Notes: generated by a model from the letters alone, not told the origin. Shown: positions 49,952 through 58,830, counted from the stretch's first letter. The stretch: 64,000 nucleotides of DNA from CAINVV01 sp037129695 (GCA_037129695.1 JBAXUL010000006.1:1-64000), one strand, 5' to 3'. A program made the numbers and translations.

Positions 49952-50398
49952 TCAGATTAATTCAGTAGTACCTTCCAACTTTTCAATGGCTTCTTTGGCT
50001 GTTTTGGAGAATGCATGGGCCTTTACTTCCAGTTTGCTTTTCAGTTCACCTTTGGCAAGAATCTTGACTTTGTCATTTTTACTGACAAATCCAGCTTCCA
50101 TAAAAGTCTGAAAATCAATGGTTGTAACATTCAAATCCTCTGACAGCTGTTGCAGCACACTGAGGTTGATTGCCTTGTATTCAACGCGATTGATGTTCTT
50201 GAAGCCAAACTTCGGTACAAGTCTTTGTAAAGGCATCTGTCCACCCTGGAAACTTCTTTTCGAAGAGTAACCAGACCGTGACTTTGCTCCTTTGTGACCA
50301 CGTGTAGATGTACCACCGTGTCCTGAACCTTGTCCGCGACCAATCCGTTTTTCTTTTTTAACAGAACCTGCAGCAGGTTTTAAGTTATTTAATTCCAT
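49952..50398 (-). CDS. rplO: 50S ribosomal protein uL15
   Basis: 148 residues. GRGQGSGHGGTSTRGHKGAKSRSGYSSKRSFQGGQMPLQRLVPKFGF is the conserved Gly/Arg-rich N-terminal extension of uL15 (referenced by position 20-66). Late-assembly protein of the 50S central protuberance side. Precedes secY. Confidence 0.98.
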   Translation of the reverse strand: MELNNLKPAAGSVKKEKRIGRGQGSGHGGTSTRGHKGAKSRSGYSSKRSFQGGQMPLQRLVPKFGFKNINRVEYKAINLSVLQQLSEDLNVTTIDFQTFMEAGFVSKNDKVKILAKGELKSKLEVKAHAFSKTAKEAIEKLEGTTELI

Positions 50399-50411
50399 TT
50401 CTTAAGAAATA

Positions 50412-50594
50412 TTATTCGTTAACTTCTTCAACCTTCACCAAATGTTGAAGCTTTCTAACCATTCCCATAATCTCGGGTGATGACTCATGAATCTTTGGTT
50501 GATTCAATTTGTGCAGTCCGAGCGCATCGATAATTTTCTTCTGAGCTTTTGATGCGCCAATTTTGCTCTTAAACTGTGTAATACGAATTTTCAT
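50412..50594 (-). CDS. rpmD: 50S ribosomal protein uL30
   Basis: 60 residues; KIRITQFKSKIGASKAQKKI start and alpha/beta fold of uL30 (bacterial short form). Between rpsE and rplO, 11 and 13 nt away. Confidence 0.97.
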   Translation of the reverse strand: MKIRITQFKSKIGASKAQKKIIDALGLHKLNQPKIHESSPEIMGMVRKLQHLVKVEEVNE

Positions 50595-50605
50595 AATGTA
50601 TAGAT

Positions 50606-51121
50606 TTATCCGTTAAACACTTTATCCAGAGCCACACCACGGTGTTCTGCAACAGTGTATGCATCTCTCAGTTCGACCAATGCTTCGAATGTTGCTTTTA
50701 CCAGGTTATGAGGGTTAGATGATCCTTTGGACTTAGCCAGAATATCGTGTATGCCAACACTCTCCAACACGGCGCGCATAGCACCTCCGGCTTTGACACC
50801 GGTACCTGAAGAAGCAGGTTTCAACAATACATTAGCACCTCCAAATTTCGCAGTCTGTTCGTGAGGAACAGTACCATGAATAATTGGAATCTTTACAAGG
50901 TTTTTCTTAGCTGCATCAACGCCTTTGGCAATAGCTGCAGTTACCTCACTGGCTTTTCCAAGACCCCAGCCTACAATTCCGTCTTCGTTTCCGACAACGA
51001 CAATCGCAGAAAAACTGAAAGTTCTACCTCCTTTGGTAACCTTGGTGACCCGGTTGATTGCAACTAACCTGTCCTTAAGCTCGAGATCGCTGGTTTTTAC
51101 TTTTTTAATATTTTTCGCCAT
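50606..51121 (-). CDS. rpsE: 30S ribosomal protein uS5
   Basis: 171 residues. N-terminal dsRNA-binding domain (LKDRLVAINRVTKVTKGGRTFSFSAIVVVGNEDGIVGWGLGKASE) and C-terminal domain with GSSNPHNLVKATFEAL. Helps form the mRNA entry and proofreading region next to uS4. Spc operon order conserved. Confidence 0.98.
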   Translation of the reverse strand: MAKNIKKVKTSDLELKDRLVAINRVTKVTKGGRTFSFSAIVVVGNEDGIVGWGLGKASEVTAAIAKGVDAAKKNLVKIPIIHGTVPHEQTAKFGGANVLLKPASSGTGVKAGGAMRAVLESVGIHDILAKSKGSSNPHNLVKATFEALVELRDAYTVAEHRGVALDKVFNG

Positions 51122-51126
51122 AACGG

Positions 51127-51483
51127 TTATATTTTTAAACCTCCTTCACGTGCAGCTTCAGCAACTGCTTTAACTCGTCCATGATATAAATTACCTCCAC
51201 GATCGAAACTGGCAGCAGTAATACCGGCAGCAAGTGCCTTTTCAGCAGCCATTTTTCCGACCAATGCGGCTTTTTCAGTTTTGGTTCCGGCTTGAGAAGC
51301 GATTTCTTTGTTTAATGAAGAAACTGCCAACAAGGTTTTTCCCGCTACATCGTCTACAAACTGAACAGATATCTGTTTATTGCTACGAAAGATACTCATG
51401 CGGGGGACCTCTGAGGAACCGGAAATAACTTTCCGGATTCTCATGCGAATTCTATCTCTTCTTTGAATTTTTGTGAGAGCCAT
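51127..51483 (-). CDS. rplR: 50S ribosomal protein uL18
   Basis: 118 residues, binds 5S rRNA. PRMSIFRSNKQISVQFVDD and the C-terminal AASFDRGGNLYHGRVKAVAEAAREGGLKI are typical. 5 nt upstream of rpsE. Confidence 0.98.
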   Translation of the reverse strand: MALTKIQRRDRIRMRIRKVISGSSEVPRMSIFRSNKQISVQFVDDVAGKTLLAVSSLNKEIASQAGTKTEKAALVGKMAAEKALAAGITAASFDRGGNLYHGRVKAVAEAAREGGLKI

Positions 51484-51496
51484 AACTAAAAATCAT

Positions 51497-52054
51497 TTAT
51501 TTTTTAGAAGCTGACTTACCAGCTTTACGACGTAGTACTTCGCCAACAAATTTAACACCCTTGCCTTTGTAAGGTTCCGGCATTCTAAACGACCTGATTT
51601 TTGCAGCAACATGCCCGATCAGCTGTTTGTCAGCACACTTGAGTGTGATAATCGGATTTGCGCGTTTGTCAGTAACAGCTGTGACACTAACCTCATTTGG
51701 TAATTGAAGGTAAGTATGGTGAGAATGTCCCAATACCAGATCCAAGATCTGTTCCTGAGAATCTGCACGGTAACCAACCCCAACCAGTTCGAGTTTCACT
51801 TCATAGCCTTTTGAAACACCCTGAACCATGTTGTTCAGCAGTGAGCGGTACAATCCGTGCATGGCACGGTGACGTTTTTGATCAGTAGGACGTTTTACCA
51901 AAATCTGACCATTTTCAATCACGACTTCGATTTCCTTGTCCACTTTCTGTGTGAGTGTGCCCAGGGCGCCTTTAACGGTGACAATATTTTCACTGTCTAC
52001 GTTCAGCGTAACTCCGGCGGGTAAATCAATGGGAAGTTTTCCAATCCTTGACAT
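51497..52054 (-). CDS. rplF: 50S ribosomal protein uL6
   Basis: 185 residues, two repeats of the L6 fold; the C-terminal MPEPYKGKGVKFVGEVLRRKAGKS is the family signature. Located near the sarcin-ricin loop and factor-binding site. Preceded by a strong Shine-Dalgarno (see site at 52061-52066), unusual for this phylum. Confidence 0.98.
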   Translation of the reverse strand: MSRIGKLPIDLPAGVTLNVDSENIVTVKGALGTLTQKVDKEIEVVIENGQILVKRPTDQKRHRAMHGLYRSLLNNMVQGVSKGYEVKLELVGVGYRADSQEQILDLVLGHSHHTYLQLPNEVSVTAVTDKRANPIITLKCADKQLIGHVAAKIRSFRMPEPYKGKGVKFVGEVLRRKAGKSASKK

Positions 52055-52060
52055 AATAAT

Positions 52061-52066
52061 CCTCCT
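52061..52066 (-). promoter_or_regulatory. Strong Shine-Dalgarno of rplF
   Basis: Minus-strand AAGGAGG core (AGGAGG at 52061-52066) six nt before the rplF ATG, followed by ATTATT. The intervening 15 nt between rpsH and rplF carry it. Confidence 0.65.
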
Positions 52067-52069
52067 TAA

Positions 52070-52468
52070 TTAATAAACGTAACATAATATTTCACCGCCA
52101 ACATTCATGTCTTTCGCTTCCTTATCGGTAATAACACCTTTGGAAGTTGAGATGATTGCGATGCCCAAACCGTTCAATACCCTTGGGACATCTTCAATTC
52201 CGCAATAGCGGCGAAGTCCCGGTTTAGAGACACGTTTTAGATTTTTGATCGCCGGAGTACCATCAGCAGGATGGTACTTTAGGGCAATTTTAATGCTTCC
52301 CTGATAGTTGACTTCTTCGTCGAACTTATAATTGAGTATATACCCTTTTTCTTTCAGAATTCTGGTAATCTCTTTTTTAATGTTTGACGCAGGGATTTCC
52401 ACGACTTTATGTTTTGCCTTGATGGCATTTCTTAGTCGGGTCAAGTAATCTGCAATAGGATCTGTCAT
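52070..52468 (-). CDS. rpsH: 30S ribosomal protein uS8
   Basis: 132 residues: TDPIADYLTRLRNAIKAKHK start and C-terminal STSKGVITDKEAKDMNVGGEILCYVY, both conserved in uS8. Binds helix 21 of 16S rRNA and, in other bacteria, represses the spc operon. Confidence 0.98.
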   Translation of the reverse strand: MTDPIADYLTRLRNAIKAKHKVVEIPASNIKKEITRILKEKGYILNYKFDEEVNYQGSIKIALKYHPADGTPAIKNLKRVSKPGLRRYCGIEDVPRVLNGLGIAIISTSKGVITDKEAKDMNVGGEILCYVY

Positions 52469-52488
52469 TCTTGCAATAATTTAAACGA

Positions 52489-52758
52489 TTACCAACTTGC
52501 TTTTTTAACTCCGGGTATTAGGCCACTTGAGGCCATTTCCCGGAACTGAATTCTGGAAACTCCAAACTGACGCATGTATCCTTTCGGACGTCCCGTCAGT
52601 TTGCAACGATTGTGCAGGCGAGTTTTAGCCGAATTTTTAGGCAGGAGGCTCATACCGATGTAATCACCTTCAGCTTTTAATTTGGCACGCTTTGCCGCAA
52701 ATCTTTCAACGAGTTTTGCACGCTTCACTTCGCGGGCTTTCATTGATTCTTTAGCCAT
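52489..52758 (-). CDS. rpsN: 30S ribosomal protein uS14, zinc-free long form
   Basis: 89 residues, the long (C-minus) type: LHNRCKLTGRPKGYMRQFGVSRIQFREMASSG lacks the CxxC...CxxC zinc ribbon of short uS14. Together with the zinc-free bL36 it shows ribosome proteins of the superoperon that do not depend on zinc. Confidence 0.97.
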   Translation of the reverse strand: MAKESMKAREVKRAKLVERFAAKRAKLKAEGDYIGMSLLPKNSAKTRLHNRCKLTGRPKGYMRQFGVSRIQFREMASSGLIPGVKKASW

Positions 52759-52763
52759 ATCTT

Positions 52764-53321
52764 TTAGTTCTTTTTTGCGTTCTTAAACGGTAAACCAAAA
52801 CTCTTCAGTAGTGCATATCCCTCTTCGTCGTTTTTTGCAGTCGTAACGAAAGTGATATTGTAACCATTCATTTTGGTTACTTTATCCATCACGATTTCAG
52901 GGAAAATGATCTGCTCGGTTACACCGAGTGTATAGTTGCCACTACCGTCGAATTTATCGGCTATGCCTTTGAAGTCGCGGATACGGGGCAGTGCAATAGA
53001 AACCAAACGATCTAAGAATTCATACATACGGTCGGCACGAAGGGTAACCCTCAGGCCAATCGGCATTTTCTTACGAAGTTTGAAGTTGGCAATGTCCTTG
53101 CGGGAGATGGTAGATACCGGTTTTTGTCCGCTGATGGATGTTAGCTCTTCGATGGCTACCTCCATGATTTTTTTGTCAGCGATCGCAGAACCAAGACCTT
53201 GATTAATGATAATTTTCTCGAGTACCGGAACCTGCATGATAGATTTGTAGCTAAACTCTTTCTGCATGGCAGGAACTATCTCCTCTTGATATTTACGCTT
53301 AAAAGTAGGTGTGTATCCCAT
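52764..53321 (-). CDS. rplE: 50S ribosomal protein uL5
   Basis: 185 residues, 5S rRNA binder. KIIINQGLGSAIADKK and GRKxMPIGLRVTLRADRMYEFLDRLVSIALPRIRDFKGI region typical. The ATG shares one base with the rplX stop (TAATG), suggesting coupling. Confidence 0.98.
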   Translation of the reverse strand: MGYTPTFKRKYQEEIVPAMQKEFSYKSIMQVPVLEKIIINQGLGSAIADKKIMEVAIEELTSISGQKPVSTISRKDIANFKLRKKMPIGLRVTLRADRMYEFLDRLVSIALPRIRDFKGIADKFDGSGNYTLGVTEQIIFPEIVMDKVTKMNGYNITFVTTAKNDEEGYALLKSFGLPFKNAKKN

Positions 53322-53644
53322 TACTTAATCTCCTCTCCTGATTTTTTTGAATACCTGACTAATTTACCGTCCTTACCGAGTTTGCGCCCGATCCGGGTCG
53401 GCTTACCCGTTTTTGGATCTTTCAACATCAGGTTGGATACGTGTATAGACGCTTCCTGTTTGATGATGCCTCCCTGAGGGTGCTTGGCATTTGGCTTGGT
53501 ATGTTTAGATACCATGTTAACGCCTTCGACGATGGCACGATCCTTTTCTCTGACCACTTCAAGTACTTTCCCTTCGGAGCCTCTTGAATTGCCGGAGATT
53601 ACGACGACCGTGTCTCCTTTCTTTACATGTGATTTTTTCTGCAT
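53321..53644 (-). CDS. rplX: 50S ribosomal protein uL24
   Basis: 107 residues; HVKKGDTVVVISGNSRGSEGKVLEV is the KOW motif; assembly initiator near the exit tunnel. One base overlap with rplE. Confidence 0.98.
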   Translation of the reverse strand: MQKKSHVKKGDTVVVISGNSRGSEGKVLEVVREKDRAIVEGVNMVSKHTKPNAKHPQGGIIKQEASIHVSNLMLKDPKTGKPTRIGRKLGKDGKLVRYSKKSGEEIK

Positions 53645-53657
53645 GGTCTGATTAATA

Positions 53658-54023
53658 TTAAAGTACTTCAGGTGCTAGAGAGACAATTTTCATGTAGCTG
53701 TCACGCAATTCCCGGGCCACTGGTCCGAAAATACGAGTCCCTCGCATTTCACCTGCAGCATTCAGCAGTACGATGGCATTATCATCAAAACGGATATAAG
53801 AACCGTCGCTGCGGCGTACTTCTTTCGATGTACGTACAACGACTGCTTTAGAAACCGATCCTTTTTTGGTATCGCTGCCAGGCAGTGCGGTTTTGACAGT
53901 TACAACAACTTTGTCTCCAACAGAAGCGTAACGTTTTTTTGTTCCACCCAAAACCCGAATAACCAAGGCAGTTTTGGCACCGCTGTTATCAGCGACTGTA
54001 CAACGTGATTCTTGCTGTAACAT
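53658..54023 (-). CDS. rplN: 50S ribosomal protein uL14
   Basis: 121 residues; MLQQESRCTVADNSGAKTAL, then VVRTSKEVRRSDGSYIRFDDNAIVLLNAAGEMRGTRIFGPVARELR, all conserved. Inter-subunit bridge protein. 1 nt apart from rpsQ. Confidence 0.98.
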   Translation of the reverse strand: MLQQESRCTVADNSGAKTALVIRVLGGTKKRYASVGDKVVVTVKTALPGSDTKKGSVSKAVVVRTSKEVRRSDGSYIRFDDNAIVLLNAAGEMRGTRIFGPVARELRDSYMKIVSLAPEVL

Positions 54024-54024
54024 A

Positions 54025-54291
54025 TTACTTCGCTCTTTCTAAGATTTTAACTAATCTCCACCCTTTCTGTTTAGACAGCGGGCGGGTTTCCATAATTAAG
54101 ACGGTATCGCCGATTTTACACTCGTTCTTCTCGTCATGTGCATGGAACTTGGTAGTTCTGTTCACAAATTTTCCGTAGATCGGGTGTTTCTCTTTTCCTT
54201 TTTCAGCTACAACTATGGTTTTTTCCATTTTGTTGCTGACCACCACTCCGATACGCTCTTTACGAAGATTTCTTGTTTCCATAGTCATCAT
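54025..54291 (-). CDS. rpsQ: 30S ribosomal protein uS17
   Basis: 88 residues, OB fold; ERIGVVVSNKMEKTIVVAEK and HDEKNECKIGDTVLIMETRPLSKQKGWRL. The first ATG (54291) forms ATGA with the rpmC stop, supporting it; a fourth-codon Met (54282) also fits family starts (METRNLRKER). Confidence 0.97.
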   Translation of the reverse strand: MMTMETRNLRKERIGVVVSNKMEKTIVVAEKGKEKHPIYGKFVNRTTKFHAHDEKNECKIGDTVLIMETRPLSKQKGWRLVKILERAK

Positions 54292-54485
54292 TTGTTTTCA
54301 ATTTGACGTTTGCGTATTTCGGTACTCAGACGAGCGATGTTTTTGCGGGCATACCGTATTTTCATCGGATTGTCGAGTGGGTTGACGCTGTGATTTAAAC
54401 ACATACGTACCATCTCTTCTTTCCCGTTCTCTAATTTTTCCTTGATTTCAGCTGTTGTAAGCTCTTTGATTTCTGAAGTTTTCAT
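54288..54485 (-). CDS. rpmC: 50S ribosomal protein uL29
   Basis: 65 residues, two-helix uL29: KTSEIKELTTAEIKEKLENGKEE and ARKNIARLSTEIRKRQ. Near the exit tunnel with uL23. Stop overlaps the rpsQ start; start overlaps the rplP stop by one base. Confidence 0.97.
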   Translation of the reverse strand: MKTSEIKELTTAEIKEKLENGKEEMVRMCLNHSVNPLDNPMKIRYARKNIARLSTEIRKRQIENK

Positions 54486-54919
54486 TACTCAATAGTTGAA
54501 GATTCTACAAAATCGCGTCGTACAACAAACTTCGTACTCACCGGAAATTTCTGGGCTCCCAGGCGTAAAGCTTCTTTAGCCAGATCAAAAGGAACTCCTT
54601 CGATCTCGATTAGAATGCGGCCGGGAGTTACTGTGGCAACAAATCCCTCCGGTGCACCTTTACCTTTACCCATACGAACCTCGGCTGGTTTCTTGGTAAT
54701 TGGCTTATCCGGAAATATCCTGATCCAAATTTGTCCCTGGCGCTGCATGTGACGCGTTACTGCAACACGGGCTGCCTCAATCTGGCGACCTGTAATCCAT
54801 GCAGTTTCCAAGCTCTTTATCGCAAAAGATCCAAACGATAATTGGTTGCCGCGTTGTGCGTTACCTTTTAGTTTGCCCTTCTGAACTCTTCTAAATTTTA
54901 CTTTCTTTGGCTGTAACAT
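54485..54919 (-). CDS. rplP: 50S ribosomal protein uL16
   Basis: 144 residues; MLQPKKVKFRRVQKGKLKGNAQ start and APEGFVATVTPGRILIEIEGV, with Arg near position 81 contacting tRNA in known structures. Spc-S10 boundary order conserved. Confidence 0.98.
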   Translation of the reverse strand: MLQPKKVKFRRVQKGKLKGNAQRGNQLSFGSFAIKSLETAWITGRQIEAARVAVTRHMQRQGQIWIRIFPDKPITKKPAEVRMGKGKGAPEGFVATVTPGRILIEIEGVPFDLAKEALRLGAQKFPVSTKFVVRRDFVESSTIE

Positions 54920-54952
54920 CTTGTTTCGCTTTGTCGATGGTTATCAGACTAA

Positions 54953-55687
54953 TTACTTTTTACGCTTTCTAAAGCCGCCTTTGCCACCTGCTGGTGGGGC
55001 CGGACGTGGATTAGTGCCGCGAGATTGCTGTGCCTGACCAACGTTTGGTGAAAGATCACGTTTACCGTAAATCTCACCTCTGCAGATCCAAACCTTGATA
55101 CCGATCAAACCGGTCTTGGTTAAAGCTTCAGCCAGTGCGTAGTCTATATCGGCTCTTAAAGTATGCAAAGGAGTTCTACCTTCTTTGTACATTTCCGAAC
55201 GGGCCATTTCAGCACCATTCAGACGACCCGAACACAATACCTTGATCCCTTCAGCGCCCATACGCATGGTTGCAGCGATGGCCATCTTCGTTGCACGACG
55301 ATAGGCAATCTTACCTTCTACCTGGCGGGCAATGTTGTTGGCAACAATCTGAGCATCCAATTCAGGACGTTTGATTTCAAAGATATTGATCTGAACTTCC
55401 TTCTTAGTGATCTTTTTCAACTCCTCCTTGAGTTTGTCTACTTCCTGACCACCTTTACCTATAATAATACCGGGTCTGGAAGTCTGAACAGTAATGGTGA
55501 TCAGTTTCAAGGTACGTTCAATGATTATCTTTGAAATACTCGCTTTTGCAAGACGTGCATTCAGATAAGCCCTGATTTTGTGATCCTCGATCAGTTTTTC
55601 ACCGTAATTGTTCCCTCCGAACCAGTTGGAATCCCATCCTCTGATGATTCCAAGCCTATTAGAAATCGGATTTACTTTTTGTCCCAT
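54953..55687 (-). CDS. rpsC: 30S ribosomal protein uS3
   Basis: 244 residues. MGQKVNPISNRLGIIRGWDSN start, KH domain PGIIIGKGGQEVDKLKEELKKITKKEVQINI and a Gly/Lys/Arg-rich tail. Part of the mRNA entry helicase centre. 33 nt from rplP. Confidence 0.98.
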   Translation of the reverse strand: MGQKVNPISNRLGIIRGWDSNWFGGNNYGEKLIEDHKIRAYLNARLAKASISKIIIERTLKLITITVQTSRPGIIIGKGGQEVDKLKEELKKITKKEVQINIFEIKRPELDAQIVANNIARQVEGKIAYRRATKMAIAATMRMGAEGIKVLCSGRLNGAEMARSEMYKEGRTPLHTLRADIDYALAEALTKTGLIGIKVWICRGEIYGKRDLSPNVGQAQQSRGTNPRPAPPAGGKGGFRKRKK

Positions 55688-55691
55688 ATTA

Positions 55692-56108
55692 TTATTTCGT
55701 ATTTTCTTCTACAACATTTTTACTTGCTAAACGGACAGTTACGTGATTCGAACGCTTCCTGATACGGTGTCCTCTTCCTTGCGGAGCCGGACGGAGACGT
55801 TTCAGCATGCGAGCCGAATCAACAAAAACTTCCTGCACGTATAGGTTGCTTTCTTCAAGTCTAACCCCTTCATTTTTAGCCTGCCAGTTTGCAACGGCCG
55901 ACAAAAGGAGTTTTTCTACTCTGCGTGATGCCTCTTTGGAAGAGAACTTCAATACGTCGAGTGCACGATTTACCGCCATTCCACGAATCATATCGGTAAC
56001 AAGGCGCATCTTACGCGGCGAAGTGGGACAATCACGCAAAACAGCCTGACATCTCTGCTTAGTTGCTTCGTTGAGCAATTCAGCGCTTTGCTTTTTTCTA
56101 GAACCCAT
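55692..56108 (-). CDS. rplV: 50S ribosomal protein uL22
   Basis: 138 residues. The long beta-hairpin reaching into the exit tunnel is recognised in RMLKRLRPAPQGRGHRIRKRSNHVT. Slightly long N-terminus (MGSRKKQSAELLNEATKQRC). Adjacent to rpsC by 4 nt. Confidence 0.97.
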   Translation of the reverse strand: MGSRKKQSAELLNEATKQRCQAVLRDCPTSPRKMRLVTDMIRGMAVNRALDVLKFSSKEASRRVEKLLLSAVANWQAKNEGVRLEESNLYVQEVFVDSARMLKRLRPAPQGRGHRIRKRSNHVTVRLASKNVVEENTK

Positions 56109-56151
56109 CTTGGTACTTTTTACTTCTATTATACATATCCGCGTTCATGGC

Positions 56152-56421
56152 TTATTTCTTCTTATTGCCACCATGACCTCTGAAGGTGCGGGTAGGAGAA
56201 AACTCACCCAGTTTGTGTCCAACCATGTTCTCAGTAACATAAACCGGAATAAACTTATTCCCGTTGTGAACTGCAATGGTATGTCCTACAAAATCAGGCG
56301 AAATCATTGAATGTCTTGCCCACGTTTTCACGATCGACTTCTTTGCTGCTTCATTCAGAATCAGCACTTTTTTCTCCAACTTAAAGTCGATGAAAGGGCC
56401 TTTTTTTAACGAACGACTCAT
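56152..56421 (-). CDS. rpsS: 30S ribosomal protein uS19
   Basis: 89 residues; MSRSLKKGPFIDFKLEKKVL and PDFVGHTIAVHNGNKFIPVYVTENMVGHKLGEFSPTRTFRGH, the classic uS19 motif. Located on the 30S head contacting uS13. Confidence 0.98.
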   Translation of the reverse strand: MSRSLKKGPFIDFKLEKKVLILNEAAKKSIVKTWARHSMISPDFVGHTIAVHNGNKFIPVYVTENMVGHKLGEFSPTRTFRGHGGNKKK

Positions 56422-56444
56422 AATCTACTCAGTTTTTTTAGCGA

Positions 56445-57272
56445 TTATTTTTTCCTACGTTCAATAATGTACTTGGTCGAAGACTTTTTCTTCGAGCGGG
56501 TCTTGTAACCCTTCGCAAGCAACCCTTTACGTGAACGCGGATGTCCACCGGATGCACGTCCTTCACCACCACCCATAGGGTGATCCACAGGGTTCATGGC
56601 TACACCACGAACACGGGGACGACGCCCCAACCAGCGGCTTCGACCGGCTTTTCCTGATCTTTCAAGGGCATGATCGGCGTTTCCTACAGTACCTACCGTT
56701 GCACGACATGCAACCAGTACCATACGTGACTCGCCTGAGGGGAGTTTAATGATGGCGTATCGTCCTTCACGTGAAGTGAGTTGCGCATAAGTACCGGCTG
56801 AACGGGCCATTATTCCGCCTTGTCCGGGATGCAACTCAATATTGTGAACGATTGTACCAAGAGGTATTTTTCCAAGAGGTAGCGAATTACCGATCTCAGG
56901 AGCTACTTCAGGCCCGCTAATTACCGTCTGACCAACTTCAAGGCCATTCGGTGCAAGCATGTAGCGCTTCTCTCCATCGGCATATACCAAGAGTGCAATA
57001 CGTGCAGTACGATTTGGATCATACTGAATCGAATCAACACGTGCAGGAATATTGTCCTTTTCGCGGACAAAATCTATTACACGATATTTTCTCTTGTGCC
57101 CGCCACCTATATACCTCATTGTCATCACACCGCTGGTATTTCTACCACCGGTACTCTTCATGGGCCTTAACAATGATTTTTCAGGTGTATTGCCAGTTGT
57201 AATTGAGTCAAAAGTACCAATGACTTTGTGCCTTTGACCCGGAGTTACAGGTTTTAACTTTCTAACTGCCAT
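56445..57272 (-). CDS. rplB: 50S ribosomal protein uL2
   Basis: 275 residues; GGGHKRKYRVIDFVR and GRRPRVRGVAMNPVDHPMGGGEGRASGGHPRSRKG, the conserved C-terminal Gly/His region that helps peptidyl transfer; His within it matches the essential His. Normal length. Confidence 0.98.
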   Translation of the reverse strand: MAVRKLKPVTPGQRHKVIGTFDSITTGNTPEKSLLRPMKSTGGRNTSGVMTMRYIGGGHKRKYRVIDFVREKDNIPARVDSIQYDPNRTARIALLVYADGEKRYMLAPNGLEVGQTVISGPEVAPEIGNSLPLGKIPLGTIVHNIELHPGQGGIMARSAGTYAQLTSREGRYAIIKLPSGESRMVLVACRATVGTVGNADHALERSGKAGRSRWLGRRPRVRGVAMNPVDHPMGGGEGRASGGHPRSRKGLLAKGYKTRSKKKSSTKYIIERRKK

Positions 57273-57279
57273 TTTTTAC

Positions 57280-57573
57280 TTAGATATTGCTGTAAAAATC
57301 AATATTTTCTCCTTTGTTCAACGTAACAACTGCTTTCTTATAAGCATTTGTACGTCCGGTAATGACCCCGCTTTTGGTAAAGCGTGATTTTAATTTACCG
57401 GCATATACCATCGTGTTGACAGAAACTACTTTAACGCCATAGATTTCCTCCACGGCCTTCCTGATCTGGAACTTATTTGCCTGCTTATCTACCATGAAAC
57501 CATAACGGTTTAATTTCTCCGCTTGGGCATTCATTTTCTCGGTAACGATAGGGCGAATCAAAATTTCAATCAT
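57280..57573 (-). CDS. rplW: 50S ribosomal protein uL23
   Basis: 97 residues; RPIVTEKMNAQAEKLNRYGFMVDKQANKFQIRKAVEEIYGVKV matches uL23, the docking site for trigger factor and SRP. Between rplD and rplB. Confidence 0.97.
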   Translation of the reverse strand: MIEILIRPIVTEKMNAQAEKLNRYGFMVDKQANKFQIRKAVEEIYGVKVVSVNTMVYAGKLKSRFTKSGVITGRTNAYKKAVVTLNKGENIDFYSNI

Positions 57574-57577
57574 TTTC

Positions 57578-58213
57578 TTAAGCGTTAATCTTAAATAATT
57601 CCTCCAATTTAGCTACAGAACTCTCGGCTAAAACTATTTTTTTAGCTCTCATAATCTTGTAAGTACATAAATCTGAGGTAGTTATGACTTCGATGTTCTG
57701 TAAATTTCTGGTTGACAAATATATGTTTTTATTTGCTTCAGATAACACGATCAACGAATTTTTATCACTGATTTTCAAATTATTTTGAAGTGTGATCAAT
57801 TCCTTCGTTCTTGGTGTGTCAATTGTAAAGTCTTCAAGAATCATGATATCACTGCCTTGTGCCTTGTAGGTAAGGGCAGATCTACGTGCCAATTCTTTCA
57901 GCTTCTTATTCAATTTAAAACCATAATTCCTTGGACGTGGACCAAACATACGGCCTCCACCACGGATTGTACCTGATTTGATACTTCCCGCACGGGCGCC
58001 ACCGGTTCCTTTTTGCTTTTTCAGCTTCCTGGTTGATCCGGAAATTTCACCGCGTTCCTTGCTCTTATGGGTACCCTGACGTTGATTTGCCAGATATTGC
58101 TTCACGTCGAGATAAATCGCGTGATCATTAGGTTCTACCGAGTAAATACTGGGATTCAGTTCTACTTTTCTTCCGGTCTCTTCACCTGCTCTGTTTAAAA
58201 CTGCGATTTCCAT
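57578..58213 (-). CDS. rplD: 50S ribosomal protein uL4
   Basis: 211 residues; the loop KKQKGTGGARAGSIKSGTIRGGGRMFGPRPRNYGFKLNKK reaches the exit tunnel; C-terminal helix close to family. In other bacteria uL4 represses the S10 operon. Start overlaps the rplC stop by one base. Confidence 0.98.
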   Translation of the reverse strand: MEIAVLNRAGEETGRKVELNPSIYSVEPNDHAIYLDVKQYLANQRQGTHKSKERGEISGSTRKLKKQKGTGGARAGSIKSGTIRGGGRMFGPRPRNYGFKLNKKLKELARRSALTYKAQGSDIMILEDFTIDTPRTKELITLQNNLKISDKNSLIVLSEANKNIYLSTRNLQNIEVITTSDLCTYKIMRAKKIVLAESSVAKLEELFKINA

Positions 58214-58830
58214 TACTTCGTAATAATTAAGTATGAATCCTTGGCTCCGGGGACAGAACCCTTTACAATTAAAAGATTGTTCTCCGGAATAACTTTCAAC
58301 ACCTGAAGGTTTTGAACAGTTATAGTTTTTCCACCATCACGTCCTGCCATGCGCATCCCTTTGAATACGCGTGAAGGATAAGAAGAGGCACCGATAGAAC
58401 CTGGTGCGCGCAAGCGGTTGTGCTGCCCGTGTGTGCTCTGTCCAACACCGCTAAAGCCGTGTCGGCGAACAACACCCTGGAAGCCGCGTCCCTTTGATAC
58501 ACCGGTAATGTCGATGAATGAATCAGCCTCAAGCATGTCAACTGTAATGACATCCCCCAGCTTTACATCGCTACCAAATCCATCAAATTCGATCACTTTT
58601 CTCTTAGGAGTAGTACCGGCCTTTTTGTAATGGCCGATTTCAGCTTTTGTCGCATGCTTTTCTTTCTTTTCTACGAAACCCAACTGTACAGCCTCATAAC
58701 CATCGGTTGCAAGGGTGCGGATCTGGGTAACGGTGCATGGACCAGCTTCAATGACAGTGCATGGGATGTTTTTCCCCTCAACACTGAATACGGAAGTCAT
58801 TCCGATTTTTTTTCCAATTAATCCTGGCAT
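58213..58830 (-). CDS. rplC: 50S ribosomal protein uL3
   Basis: 205 residues; MPGLIGKKIGMTSVFSVEG, GVSKGRGFQGVVRRHGFSG and GSIGASSYPSRVFKGMRMAGRDGG, the long loop that approaches the peptidyl transferase centre. Typical length. Confidence 0.98.
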   Translation of the reverse strand: MPGLIGKKIGMTSVFSVEGKNIPCTVIEAGPCTVTQIRTLATDGYEAVQLGFVEKKEKHATKAEIGHYKKAGTTPKRKVIEFDGFGSDVKLGDVITVDMLEADSFIDITGVSKGRGFQGVVRRHGFSGVGQSTHGQHNRLRAPGSIGASSYPSRVFKGMRMAGRDGGKTITVQNLQVLKVIPENNLLIVKGSVPGAKDSYLIITK

